A DNA stretch of 64,000 bases from Ophiodon elongatus. Its lineage: Eukaryota; Chordata; Actinopteri; Perciformes; Hexagrammidae. Under the pieces are notes generated by a model, which searched no databases, was not told where the DNA came from, and saw only the letters and a program-made list of their open reading frames with translations. Within the stretch, counting starts at the first letter, position 1. Each line of letters opens with the position of its first letter. Where the stretch lies: positions 1,472,501-1,536,500 of the forward strand of contig JACSYO010002159.1 of the NCBI GenBank assembly GCA_016806645.1, in the 5' to 3' direction. A program made the translations under genes and the position numbers. Shown here in pieces: positions 44,871-57,278 of the stretch.

Positions 44871-47800
44871 AATCCAGCCTCCTAGACAGCTGCACATCAC
44901 CAGCTGTCTGAGGAAGCTGCACACTCTCACTCCTCTTCCTCTGTCTGACTCCCTTCCTCCTTCCTTGTCTACCCTCCCTCAGCCTCTCCTGGCTCATCTG
45001 AATACACAGTGGGTGCAGCCAGATGCAGCCTGTCACTGGTGTCGGATTGTGACACAAATTACCTCTATTTGATGGTTAATGGAGCCATTTAGTGTCAACC
45101 AATGCTACACTATTTCACAAGAAGAAAGGGATTTTACTTCAGTTTAAACTATACTCCCATAAAAAGACCAAATCAAATTTAATATACAGGCTAGTGGTGA
45201 TTTTGGTATTTCTTAATGCATTGGTGTCATTGATGAGAAGGCAAAAAAGAAAGAAAACAACTGGATATGATCCTGATTACCAGCATGTACACTTTTTATA
45301 TATGTATATTTTGTCTTCCTCGATATACATATTAATGTATTAGGGGTTGAAGTAAAGTATAATGTGAGTATAATTTCTCGATTTCATCTTAATGTTTATA
45401 TATTTTTTTTGTCAAATTGTGTATTTCTTGTACAAAGTTCATCCTTGTATTCTGTAATGCACTTTGTAAATACTGTTTCGGAAGAGTTTTTGTAAATATT
45501 GACTACGATAAAGATGATTTGGATTTTTACTGTTATAATTGTTATGTCCTTTGCTGTTTTTACGTTTGTTACTTTAGTTTTTGTCATGTCTCAGATTTAC
45601 AAAATCAAAAGATGGGTGAATCAGTTTCACCCTCCACTACATCTCTGGTGCTACACTATGCGTGGTACACAGAAACACTGCTGACCCACCCTGAGGGGTT
45701 TTGCACAGCTGGCCTCATAATGCATTATTTAATGTTGGGGATCATCCAGGTTATCAGTGAACAATAGCCAGTTGTTTCACAGTATGGGATTATAGAGGAC
45801 CACATGTCCACACAAAATAGCAGTCACTACAAATGAATAAGGAATAAATGAAAACCTCCCTGTTAATGCAAAGCATGTGTAGCAGATTAAAGTCCAAGAC
45901 ATGATGTGCACATTTACAAATCCTTTACTTGGCTTTAGTCCCTTGTAAGCATAGTGAATTAAAATGTAATCCAGAATAATTACTGCACAGAAGCTACCTT
46001 GGAGCCTCCTGATATTTGGATTTGTTTAGATTTTAATTCTTCATATTTGAAGTTTTTCTTGTATGTGTTTCAGTAAGTCCAAATATCACATTGTGCAAGT
46101 GAGATAAGTCACAGAGCCTTATATAAAATGTCATTAGGGACAGTGATTTTTTGCTCAACAATTAAAATAATTAAAAGTATTATCTTTAGCACACTCTGCC
46201 TTTGGCGTAAAATATTTTAAGATGCAGTGCAGCGTGGCATGCACGATGGCTAGGAATGATCCTCAGAGCAACTGATTTACCCAAATTCACTTTTATCCTC
46301 TCATAACTATCGGGCAAGGCTGCGTGTGCTCTCATGTGTGTGGATAGAGGACAGAAGACTAGCGGGAGGAAGGGCAGGGGCTCATGAGGTAGGAAGAAGA
46401 ATTTTAATGATGGAGTGGATGGGACTGGTAAGAGAAATCCACACGCCACAAGGTCACAGTTTGCATTCGTCAAGGATTAATTAATTAAAGATTGCATTCT
46501 GGGATGGTGTACATGAATCAAAGGTCACGTTGCACTAGCTTGCTCCTGCCACAATTTCACACTTTGGGCTGAAAAATTCTGTGACAGATTCAGGACTTTG
46601 TTGGAGTTTCATTGCCAACAGGAAAACTAGTTAAAAGGTGACTTTCAGTATTAAAGGAAGTCCAGTTCTATGAAACAGCTTTTTATCTATATTGATATCT
46701 CATGAAACAAGAATATATTTTGACTAGTCTTTTAGCAGATTGCTAACAATGAAGTCTAAAATCATCCATCGTGAATTCACAACAGGTAAGCATTGTGACT
46801 TAATTATACAACTTCATGATAATGTCCATATGATCAAATGTGTCGTGTTTTTATTATTACTGTGTCTAATAAATAAATCTAAAGGTGTGTCAATACTGAC
46901 CTGAATTTGAGTGTTGCGATGGTGCTAGTAGGACAAAAGAACATATATATATACAAACCCACAACATTTTCGTGTCTTTCAGCTCACTGTTTTGGTTTAA
47001 CAGCCCACAATACAACTTTTTTTGTTCTCTCTCTTAACGCTCTCGTCAGTGTTTGGCCAAACATATGCTAAAAATAAATAAATATGTTGCTTCGTCGTGT
47101 CTGTGATGTGTAAATAAACAGTTACAACAACTTTTTAGGGTGTCAGGCTTGTTGTTTTTTATGCAAGTTGAAGCTATAAATTACTCAATATTCAGTTGCT
47201 GTGCTTATTTATCAAATGTGGTTAAACTGTAAACAACTGCTGATTAAATATCTTAGAACATATTGATTGGTAGCATGACCGTGCTGTGAACTTGGTACCA
47301 CTTTCTTTTGATAGTCCAGTTTTTAGACCTGGAGGATGTGGTTAACTCTAAACCTCACCCTTCTAACAAAGAGAGACCAACTCAAATTCAGATGAAAACA
47401 ATATTTGTATGCTCCTTTTACAATATCAGGAGAATAGCTTGAAAATCAGTTTATCAATAGCACTAGATTATCGAAATAAAGTATTACTTTTTGCCTAAAA
47501 AAAATCAAGCTGCTTTCCCTCATCCCTCTCTGTCTCTCTCACACACACACACAAGGGAGATTAGTCACTTCTCACTGGGAACTTAAACAGACAGTCAACC
47601 ACTTAACCAGTCTAATTGGGGTGATTTCCAGTGTGAGATTTCATTTGGCAACTGATGACAAGCCTCACGTGACTCCTCCTAACAGAAATAAGGGAGATAG
47701 AGACATTGTTGCCACAGAGACCAGAAATGAGACACTCCAGGATTTGCATAGGGCTTAATTTGATCTACTTGAGATTGCAACTTCCTTCTACTTGATGTAA

Positions 47801-48379
47801 TTAAACGGAGAGATGTGACTAATTAAGTTGACGGTGAGAAACGAGAGCACGGCAAAGGCAGCTGATGAAGCGGCGGAGGCAGATGATAGTAAATATTGAC
47901 AAGGGAAGTTGATTGGGAGCGAACAGTATCACCGTGTGAGGACTGTAAGGGCTGGAGCAATGACAAGGCATTCATCATTCATCACGCAGATGACGATGTG
48001 AACGAGTGTGTTGTACTCGTGTGTGTGCTGTCTGTTTGTGTATTTCAGTGTGCATGTGTGAGTTACTCTGTCGCGGTGGAGGTGAAGAACTCAGGCAAAT
48101 ACAATTAATGTGTCTGTAACATGAGAATGTAAGATGTATGATGAATGTATGATGTCTATCTTTACACAGGTAGGCAAACTCAGTATCTTCATTTGTATCT
48201 CTTCTTAAGACTCACTTTTATCTCATAGCTTTTTCTGAACTGATGGTATATTGTTGTCTCTAATTTAATAATTTTAACTAGCTGATATCTTGATCTTAAC
48301 TACTTTTATCTTGTTTTATTGTAAAGCAATTTGTAACATTGTTTTTTAAAGGTGCAATACATAAAGTTATTATTATTAT

Positions 48380-48450
48380 TATTATTATGCAATTTATTTT
48401 GTATAGCCCAAAATAAAAAATTACAAATTTGCCTCAGAAGGCTTTACTTA
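48380..48450 (-). repeat. dispersed teleost repeat, family G, end fragment, reverse
   Basis: gcaatttattttgtatagcc and ttacaaatttgcctcagaag are the reverse complement of the family G end at 30610-30665. Preceded by (ATT)n at 48366-48389. Confidence 0.75.
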
Positions 48451-49063
48451 TTATGTGTAGGTGTGAACTGTGTCCTGACAGAGTATGAACTTCTCCACCA
48501 AAGAGGCATTGTTTGTTTTAAAGTAAACTCGCTGGGACAGGTATTATGACTGACTAGCATGTTCCTAGCTGGGTAGTTTGTTAGCAGTTGGCTCTCCAGC
48601 TACATTGGTTCACTTACTAGCCCTTTAGCGCAGGCAAATTATTCCCTGTTAAAGGGATTTTTGGGGATTGTTAAGCTCCTTGATTTGCAATTTTTGTCAA
48701 CTTGACTTGACTTGATTACTCACTATGTGACCAAGGTCCAAGCACCACCTATTTGCCGCCTAAACATGTGCAACACAGGTAAGTATGTGGAAGAGAAACG
48801 CCACAGTCTGTACACGCCTACAAAGTCCTGAGAAGAGCTTTAATCAGACAATACAAGTGAAAACACCTGTAGGGCCTTTAGATGCTAAAGTAAGGCCCTG
48901 GAACATTGTTCAGGATAAATGTGAGAGCATCTGACTACCCCAGTGAGATGCTAGCTAGTGACCCAAATGTAAATGGGCCTCAATTGAACCCGGGCTAATC
49001 GGCAATAACAACCCATAAAACACAGCACAGGAAATGTCTCAGTCATTAAAAACCTATAGTCAG

Positions 49064-49064
<1 letters not shown>

Positions 49065-49134
<70 letters not shown>
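49065..49134. repeat. (CA)n microsatellite
   Basis: 35 perfect units. Confidence 0.98.
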
Positions 49135-49138
<4 letters not shown>

Positions 49139-52058
49139 TCTACTTGACAAGACTATGCAGCTACTGTATGTATCCTTATACGGCTTGTATTTGTTCTCAC
49201 ACACTGAACGCGTCCCAGCGAGGGCCTCTTAACCTGTTGCACACACTCATATTCATATCCAAGAGGCCTGCTTATTAACATTTGGCAGCTGTGTTTTCCC
49301 AGATAAAATACTCAGGTCTGAACCACTAACGGTCTGCTGAAATTTTGAGGTGTATACTGTAATTGCCAATCTATGCCGAGCCCAGAGGCCTCGTTCACTT
49401 CATTTAGGCCTTTCTTGGTGCCGCAGCAGACGGAGAGGCTTTAACACTACATAAAGGAACAGATGTTAACATCATAGTACTGGTCTGCTCTGCCTTGTTC
49501 TCTCTTTATCTTTATATCTACATGCCAAATCTATTTATTTCTTAAACTTGAATCAAGGCAGTCATATAATAGTATCATGATAATAAAACTCAGTTTTACT
49601 TTTATTTGGTTTACATCAACTAAAAGCTCATTTTCCGTCTTATGACATCCACGAACATTAGATATAATCACTGAATGTGATTTATTGGGTTTAAATGGAG
49701 CCACTCAGCAAAGCAGAGCGGGCAGCACCCGCACACACTTTTACCTTTAATTGAATTTTAATCTGTGTTTGCGGTCACAAATCATGCAGTGCAGGGTAAT
49801 TATCTATTAACGATAATGTTATTGGATTTATATGGAAATGCCCAGGCAGCAAACTGAACTTGTTGCGTGGTCATCAACACACACAGTGTAATCAGTGGAT
49901 GTTGCAGGCAGGGCAGATGCTTTTTTTTTTTTTTTCGCAAAGGATCCTGGCCAGTCAACAGAGCTGATTTCTTATGTGCAAGGAGCAGATACAAGACAAT
50001 GGCAATTCTGCCTACAAGCTGCCTATCTTCCCTGTGATATATCTCTGCTTTTCCCTGTGTCTGCATCCCTCTTCCACCCCCTTGCCACTCTCTCTCTCTC
50101 TGTCTGTCCTCCAGTGGTCTCATTAGGGCGGGACTGTGAAGGGAAGGTGAGATGGTTACTGTGACAACAGCAGAAAATGACGGGCCGAGTGGCAGAGCAG
50201 TGTGTGATTGTGTGCAGATTTGCATTTGTGTGATTGCAGGACACTATTCAACAGCATTCATTATGGTATGTGTATTGCACAGTACATGTCCCTGAAGGTG
50301 GCTATTTCATGCAGCTTTTCAATGCGCAATAAAGTCTTGGAAGTCGGCTTCAACTCAGTAGTGATTATCACTTATTTTGTTGAAAAAATACAGTGAAGCA
50401 GTTAACTTGAAAAAAATGTAAAGACACAACAGGGCGGACCAGAATGGCGCAGTATGGAACACCACTGCAAAAAACAAGATAGAAGACAACAAAACATCAT
50501 TGCATAATTGAGTAGGCCATCCATTAAAGTCCTTATCTATTTCAGGGGAATTAGGCACACAGAATCTGCTCACTGCTCCACAGTGCCAGGAAATGATAGG
50601 CAGCACTGAGGGGCAGAGCTAAGATTAGACCAGAGTGATTGACAGGTTCATAGAGCCAACTGGAAGCCTGCCATTCCTCCCTTAAGATAGTCTCCTTACA
50701 GTAATGAAGCAGAGTGAGCCAGCTCTACATGAGGGCATAAGCGGCCAAGGAGATAATGAGGAAGTTGAGGACATTCTGTGCAATCCTTCCTCTGTCTATC
50801 TTACTCGCTCTCTGTCTCTGCTTCTCACCCGGGGGTTGAAATAAAGAAGAAAATGTCACTGCAGCCTTGAGACTGTGACGTTGACCTCTGACCTAAACCG
50901 AGTCTCTTCACTAGTGAAAACACACACAGGAAAGTGGGTTGACGCCATCTTTAGAGGCCTGTGAGGAGTCGATGTGACAGAGTAAACAGCCCTGTGGGGA
51001 GTCTGTAGTGTGGATGCTGCCTCCTGTGGTGTGGATGACCTTTCCAACGCTACGCGGCTCTGCAAGACTCTGATAAGACCAGCTGGGAGGTGACAAAATG
51101 CCCTTGTGGTGGACACAATAGCCACACTGGAGACACACACAGGGGTAAAACACACACAGGGGGCAACCAGCTGGCCTAGAAATATAATTTGACTGAGGTC
51201 ACTGGTTCAATTTCCGTTCCCAACAGCAGGGCGTATTCCAGGTCAGACATGGCAGCTGGAAGGTAGCTTGCACTAAATCTATGATGCCCTGCAACAGTGC
51301 TGAGGCACTTTGTAGAAAGGCACTGAGCCCCTAACACTCACAATGCACTGTTGATGACCTTGTGTTGTACAGAGAAATCATCAATACACGTATGTTAGCT
51401 TTGTGTGAAAAATAAATCTTCTGCTGCGCGTGCAGGTATGTGATTGGTACCTTGACAAGAATTGAATGATATGTGAATGTACAGTAAGTCTGGGTACATG
51501 CAAAAATGATATCAGCAATAACAAATAACTGTTTCTGAAAGAACAGGGAGAAAAATGAGAATCTGGATGTGATAAGATGGCCCCAAGGGAAAGCCAAAAA
51601 GCATTTGGAGGACTTTGATAAAAAAAAAAAAAAAAAGTCCTTTTCAACATTAATTAGCTTTAGAGAATTCAACAAGAGTCGGAGAGTGAGAGGAGGAACG
51701 TTGAAAATGAAAGATGAAAGGAAAAGATGAGAAGGCCAGTGTGCCTGCATTAAATGGAGCAGAATATGTAAAAGCACAGCTTGTGTGACACACTGACACG
51801 CTACGCTTCCTTTTAAGCTCCCTGTTCTGGCTCAAATACCTTCTGTTAACCAACCTGCACCTACAAACATGTAGCGTACGCATTCGTGTATAACACACAC
51901 ACACACACACACAGCAGTGACCCTATCTTTGGACTATCTAAAGCACAGAGGTGGTAACTGGATCAGACTGAATGAATGTGTTCTGGCCACATATGCTGAC
52001 AGGCTCACCAATAGTAACATAGCTGAGCCCAATCCAAATGACCAGACATTAACACTCA

Positions 52059-52060
<2 letters not shown>
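49135..52060 (-). other. long upstream dscam intron, part 5
   Basis: Contains a T15 run (49921-49935), an A17 run (51622-51638) and a SINE-like element (51170-51355). No exon recognised. Confidence 0.7.
51170..51355 (+). repeat. probable tRNA-derived SINE
   Basis: gaggtcactggttcaatttc resembles a Pol III B box, and the downstream gatgccctgcaacagtgctg, gaggcacttt and cactgagcccctaacac resemble the body of fish tRNA-derived SINEs. A clear A box is not seen, so it may be truncated. Confidence 0.45.

Positions 52061-52132
<72 letters not shown>
52061..52132. repeat. (CA)n microsatellite
   Basis: 36 perfect units. Confidence 0.98.
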
Positions 52133-52136
<4 letters not shown>

Positions 52137-52214
52137 TGCCCAAATTGAACCAGTAGTAATCTGATTATGTAGCAGCTGTCACAGATGGCTTTCATTGCCT
52201 TGGTTTATGAGTCA

Positions 52215-52216
<2 letters not shown>

Positions 52217-52266
<50 letters not shown>

Positions 52267-52322
52267 CACGCACACACGCACGCACGCACACACACACACA
52301 CACACACAGACACACACACACA
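52217..52322. repeat. (AC)n microsatellite with ACGC variants
   Basis: About 24 AC units, then mixed acgc units and further AC units. Confidence 0.97.
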
Positions 52323-52554
52323 ATGTTACAGTCACAGACATGCGTACACTCACTCACACAAGCATATGTCCAAACACAAACTGTACATTCACATACATAA
52401 ATAGTTCATGAAGTAATGAGAAAGTCTTCTGCATTCTGAAGACGGATCAAATTAATTTTAAACTTTAGAGTTACTGTGAGGGAAATTTGAACTGGTCTTC
52501 GAACTAAACAAGACCATCAGCGGAAAGAGATTGTCTTTTCATATATAGTTATCT

Positions 52555-53045
52555 TTAATGCTTGTCATCGGTGCCACGGGGTCCGATTCCAGAATTTCCT
52601 TCAGCTCAGACCCCAGCAGGGCCTCCGTCGTGGACAGACCCAGATCGGGCTTTGCTGCCGCCTTCGACCTGCAGTTGGAAGCTCTGGAGGGAGCTGGAGA
52701 GCCCGGCAGCGAGCTACTACAAGGAAAATGAAAGTTCCTTTCTTTAAATATCCGTGCCTAATAGAGTGCTGCAGGAACAAGTCCTAAAATCCAGAAATTA
52801 ATTAATATTTTTGCACTTCCAGTTCCCTCATCTCGAAGTCAATGGTTTTTTTGAGTGGTTTGTAGTTAGGTGCCTGAAATAAGTTCTGTGGTTAACGCAT
52901 ACGACATAAAATATGTAAGGAGATTGAATTTTGAAGCTTTAACGTGTCTTAAGATACGCAGTTGCTATTAAGTGGATAAATGAGATTACAAAACGTCATC
53001 AGCCAGTCTAGTCCGCCTTTGCCTAATGACTCCAGGTAAAAGCTC
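52555..53045 (+). repeat. dispersed repeat, family D, copy 2, with GC-rich head
   Basis: The part from 52810 matches copy 1 at 11120-11470 block by block. The preceding GC-rich head (52560-52730, ending gcagcgagctactacaagga) probably belongs to the same element and gives a meaningless 61-codon open frame. Extent of the head is inferred. Confidence 0.6.
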
Positions 53046-53294
53046 TTATCGCGCTTTGATTTCATCCATTTCAGTCACGAGGGACAGATGTAGATAAAGG
53101 AGAGACGAGGATGAGGAAAAAGCCTGGATGTGAGTCAGAAATTGAATGTGCAAATCACGCAGTAGCTCAATATCAGCAACTTGTTTTGAATCCTTTCTAC
53201 ACTGATTGCACATTATAGACAAATGCAACAAGGTAGATAGAACTTAGTCAATAAGGATGAAACATACTGGATGGTTGGTCTCCTCCATTTAAAT

Positions 53295-53296
<2 letters not shown>

Positions 53297-53387
<91 letters not shown>
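53297..53387. repeat. (AC)n microsatellite
   Basis: About 45 perfect units. Confidence 0.98.
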
Positions 53388-53391
<4 letters not shown>

Positions 53392-53564
53392 GCCACCAGT
53401 CTATTTCTTTCCAGGCTCTTTTCGTATCTCTCCATTTCATCCCATTTCTTTTCATATCAGAGCTAATGGGAAAAAATGGAAATGCGCCTGTCAGTCAGAC
53501 AGCCGTCGGGCCGATATCAGGAGCAGGGTTTTCCTTTCCACGGTGTTGAAAACGTGTCCCGTGA

Positions 53565-53830
53565 CGGATGAGTCAGAGCGACCGTCAGTTGGTCAGTCTG
53601 TAGACAGCAAGTCAATCAGTCAGTCAGCAGAGAGTCTGGAATTTAGTGGGTCAGTCAGTTAATTAGTGAGTCAGTGAACCAGCAATGTGGCTGTGTTAGT
53701 TAGTAATCCAGCCAGCCAGCCAGCCAGTCGGTAAGTCTCCACTTAAGTCAGTCATTTAGATGGCCAGCCAGAGAGTCAATTAGAGTCAATATGTTAATTA
53801 GTGACTGCTGTCAATCAGCACAATAATGAT
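53565..53830. repeat. degenerate tetranucleotide (GTCA / CCAG) array
   Basis: Repeated cagtcagtca, gtcagttaatta, gccagccagccagccag and gagtcaattagagtcaat words over about 260 bases: an old, diverged simple repeat. Confidence 0.8.
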
Positions 53831-54369
53831 GAACCAACACTTCATGAAGGACAATCTCACACAGCCAGATGTTTCTTCATATCTGATTTTAGAATGTGAC
53901 AACACGTGAACAGATTCAAGATTAAACTTTTAACTGGCAATAAAGCTGGAATGGCCAGCAATATTGGTTAAAAAAAAAAACAGCATTTACAGTAGAGGGA
54001 AGGAGGGAAACCGGGGTTGACCCTCCATTAACACTTGAGGTAAACGCCACTATTTCCCTAGAAAACACCTGCTCACCAGACTAACAGATCAAGAATTAGC
54101 AAGCAGCTGGAAACTGTTTGCTCTTGTCTAGTGTGAGTGTTTCCCATTGCAGCGGGGGGAGAGGGGGGGTAGAACAGACTGCATAATGCCAAGAAAAAAA
54201 AGAAAAAAAAAAGAGAGCGAGAGGCAATGTGAGGCCTCTCTGATCACATCCACGCTGCACATCAAAAATCAGAGGCAGAAAACGTTCACTTTCATCATCT
54301 GAGAGTCGTTTGCTGAGGGGAATTGCACTTTGTCGTTGTCTTTGACTGCGACAGGAAAATTGTGTCTGC

Positions 54370-54370
<1 letters not shown>

Positions 54371-54468
<98 letters not shown>

Positions 54469-54469
54469 T

Positions 54470-54517
<48 letters not shown>

Positions 54518-54537
54518 TGTGTGTGTGTGTGTGTGTG
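54371..54537. repeat. (GT)n with (GTGC)n block
   Basis: About 50 GT units, then about nine perfect gtgc units (54481-54518), then further GT: 167 bases of alternating purine-pyrimidine with two short breaks. Confidence 0.98.
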
Positions 54538-54768
54538 TTTGTGCATATGGGTGTTCATTAAATGAACGTGTATGTGTCAGTGTTCCTTTGCATGCGTGTG
54601 TGTATTTAAGATGACACAGGGGGTGGTCGCACTTACAAACAGAGTGGCATATGGTGCCTTGCTTTTTGGCAATCACGAGTGACAAGTGAGCAGGGAAACC
54701 AACAGTGACTGCAGTGTGTGTTGAGGGGTTGGGGGTAGCAATGGGAGGGCTTTGCTTAACGATCTCAT

Positions 54769-54769
<1 letters not shown>

Positions 54770-54847
<78 letters not shown>
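54770..54847. repeat. (GT)n microsatellite
   Basis: About 38 units, one c interruption. Confidence 0.98.
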
Positions 54848-54848
<1 letters not shown>

Positions 54849-56217
54849 TTCCACCCAGAGGCAATACAGTACTGTTTTATGTAGATGAATGTGGAACAGG
54901 TCTCGTCGTTTAGCGGCGTTATATAAATACATTATAACAATACTGAGCAGGAGCTCAGCACAGAGCGGTTCTGAACGCAACGTCAACAGCTGCCTCAGGG
55001 AACGTTTTTATTCCTTATTACGTTCAGATTGAAAGATGAAAATGTTTCACAGTCCCGCCACCCCTCCACCTTCCACCTTCCACTGCCAACCTAACAAACA
55101 AACACCCTCCTTCTACAGTGCTAATTGCAGGCCCCAAGAGGCACCAGGATGGGGCCCTTAGAGAAATGTCCAATTTGTCGCCTGGTGTCTTCTGGGTTAG
55201 GAAATGGTTGACTAACGAGCACCCTGGTCTTCATCCAGCTGATTCACACATCTGTCAATATTATCTGATTTAGACGCATTAGTCCAGAGTTGTGTTTAAA
55301 CCTGCATCCTAAATGGAGTAAAAAAAAAAATATCTTTGTGTCTAAATAGTAAGTATTTTCAGGAAGATCTACATTGTGAGAAACCTTTTATTTCTTGTGC
55401 ACATAAATGTGGGTCGCTGATGTACCCACCAACCCTGGAAATGTAAAGGGAGAATATCTCTGCCTTCTGTGGTTTCCTGTGTCAGAAGGCATGTGACACA
55501 ACAATGCATGGATTTGGAGACCCTTCTTAAGACACAAGAGGCTGGGCTTCGCATCGAGCCGCCCCCCTCTTATCGTGGCGTTTTCAGGGCAGTTCAGTTT
55601 TCATGCTGAATGCCTGCTAACCTAGTGCCTAGGAGATAGCAAAGTCTGGTTACTCTGGCCCAGTGGAGGTGATGTTACCTACAGGCCTATGTATAACTCT
55701 TCAAGGAGACCTGTATGTCATTGGGATTAACAAGTCGTTTTAACTATCTAATCCTCACCACGCACAGTACTGCAATTAGAACCTAAACATACAGTCTTAC
55801 TGCAGAGTCCACTGTAGCCAGGTCCCTTAGCGCTGCACACGCTGCTGGACAGGAGGCAGTGGCACATCTGCATTTAAAGTGACAGGCACTGAAAACAGCC
55901 ATCTGAAGGAGAGAGGCACCAAACGTGCTGCATTTGTGAAGAATTTTCTATTTTCTGCTAAACTCTTGGCCCTCAATTGTATGAACTTCTTAAAAGAAAA
56001 AAAAAAACAGTTGAAAAACAGATTAGCCTGGACTACAACCCTCCGTTCAGTCCAGCAGGGTTCTGAGTAATGTAGAGAGAATTATTTTAGCTAGCGTTAG
56101 CAGAATGACAGCTATTGTGAATCTTGACGTGCATGGCGGCCATGCTGATTGCTGCCTCACTGTACATGGCCCCGGCCTCCTGGATAATAGGAGACTATTT
56201 TTAGATCAGCAGAGAGA

Positions 56218-56246
56218 GGGGAGGGGGGGGAAAGGGGGGGGGGGGC
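56218..56246 (+). other. G-run cluster, possible G-quadruplex
   Basis: Runs of 4, 8 and 13 G on the plus strand separated by one and three A; C-rich on the dscam transcript. Confidence 0.5.
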
Positions 56247-56399
56247 GAGAGAAATGGCTGAGAAGAATAGGGACGAAGTAGAGAGGGAGTAAAGGAGGCA
56301 AGAGAGAAAGGGAGATTGCATTGACAATTGTGCAACACTGAAGTAGCAGAGGGAAGACAGGAAAATGTTATGGGCAACCAAGCAACTAATAAGCTTGAA

Positions 56400-56720
56400 C
56401 CTCAGCACTCTGCATAATGCGACAGCTCATTACCGCCCAATTAGGCATTACAATGCCTTGCTTACTGAGGTTTATTGATGCAAATCAACCAGGAAAAGAT
56501 ACCCTGGTGCCAAAAAAACAGGAGGTGAAATTGGATGAGAATTTGTCGAAAGTACAGGCTCTGTGGCAGTTCAATCAATTTACAAAGTCTCTGCGGGGGA
56601 GGTTATCCAAATTAGTATGTGATTCTGACAATATGGAGATGATTTATTTTCATCCTCTTGTTATCAAGCAGCTGAGGTTTCCTCTGATGATATTATGATG
56701 ACCCTTTTTACAGCATAAGG
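56400..56720. promoter_or_regulatory. possible conserved non-coding element with POU octamer
   Basis: Repeat-free 320 bp. Contains gcccaattaggcatt (homeodomain-like) and a perfect octamer ATGCAAAT at 56479-56486, and is open for 93 codons on the plus strand (56417-56698). The encoded peptide resembles nothing I know. Confidence 0.3.
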
Positions 56721-56902
56721 CCACACGCTCTGTTGCCAGTGATGTCATTAATTACACCATCTGTCTGATACGTGGCATGCAACAGCCTCCTTTACCTCTT
56801 CCTACATCCTCATTGTGATCACACACATGATCATTCAGCCATGTACACAGAAAACATTACAATCACAGTTTCACATCATCATCACACACTCTCTCTCTCT
56901 CT

Positions 56903-56910
<8 letters not shown>

Positions 56911-56965
<55 letters not shown>
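56911..56965. repeat. (CA)n microsatellite
   Basis: About 27 perfect units, after a short (CT)n. Confidence 0.97.
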
Positions 56966-56967
<2 letters not shown>

Positions 56968-57172
56968 AGCAACCCACCGTTGTGTGAGTGTCATGGAGGG
57001 GCCTAATGTTCCCTCCTGCAGACTTGCAGACAGCCACCAGGACACTTTAATTTCTTTATTTTCTTCTGGACTTCTAATTCCCTATCTCCCATATGCTGCC
57101 TCCATGGATTATCACATGCTACTAAACTCAGTCTGGATCAGGCCTGAGGTAATTACTTTAAATACATAATAC

Positions 57173-57175
<3 letters not shown>

Positions 57176-57253
<78 letters not shown>

Positions 57254-57278
57254 GTGTGTGTGTGTGCTGCTGCTGCTG
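57176..57278. repeat. (GT)n followed by (CTG)4
   Basis: About 45 GT units with one c, ending in tgctgctgctgctg. Confidence 0.97.

Larger units (their letters stand above)
42580..49064 (-). other. long upstream dscam intron, part 4
   Basis: Holds a degenerate tandem repeat (44090-44375), a second pyrimidine-rich tract (44606-44870) and a reverse family G fragment (48380-48450). Otherwise AT-rich unique-looking intron without recognised exons. Confidence 0.7.
54848..56910 (-). other. long upstream dscam intron, part 6
   Basis: Unique-looking intron with a G-run cluster (56218-56246) and a non-repetitive stretch at 56400-56720. No exon recognised. Confidence 0.7.

Noticed and set aside
52562..52747. 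GC-rich 61-codon open frame on the plus strand
   Set aside because: It appears to be the head of a dispersed repeat whose remainder is shared with 11120-11470, not a gene.
54269..54685. Several 60-140-codon frames of His-Thr or Cys-Val repeats
   Set aside because: Each is a dinucleotide microsatellite read as protein; the same applies to those at 10109-10368, 28004-28321, 52185-52404 and 57158-57365.
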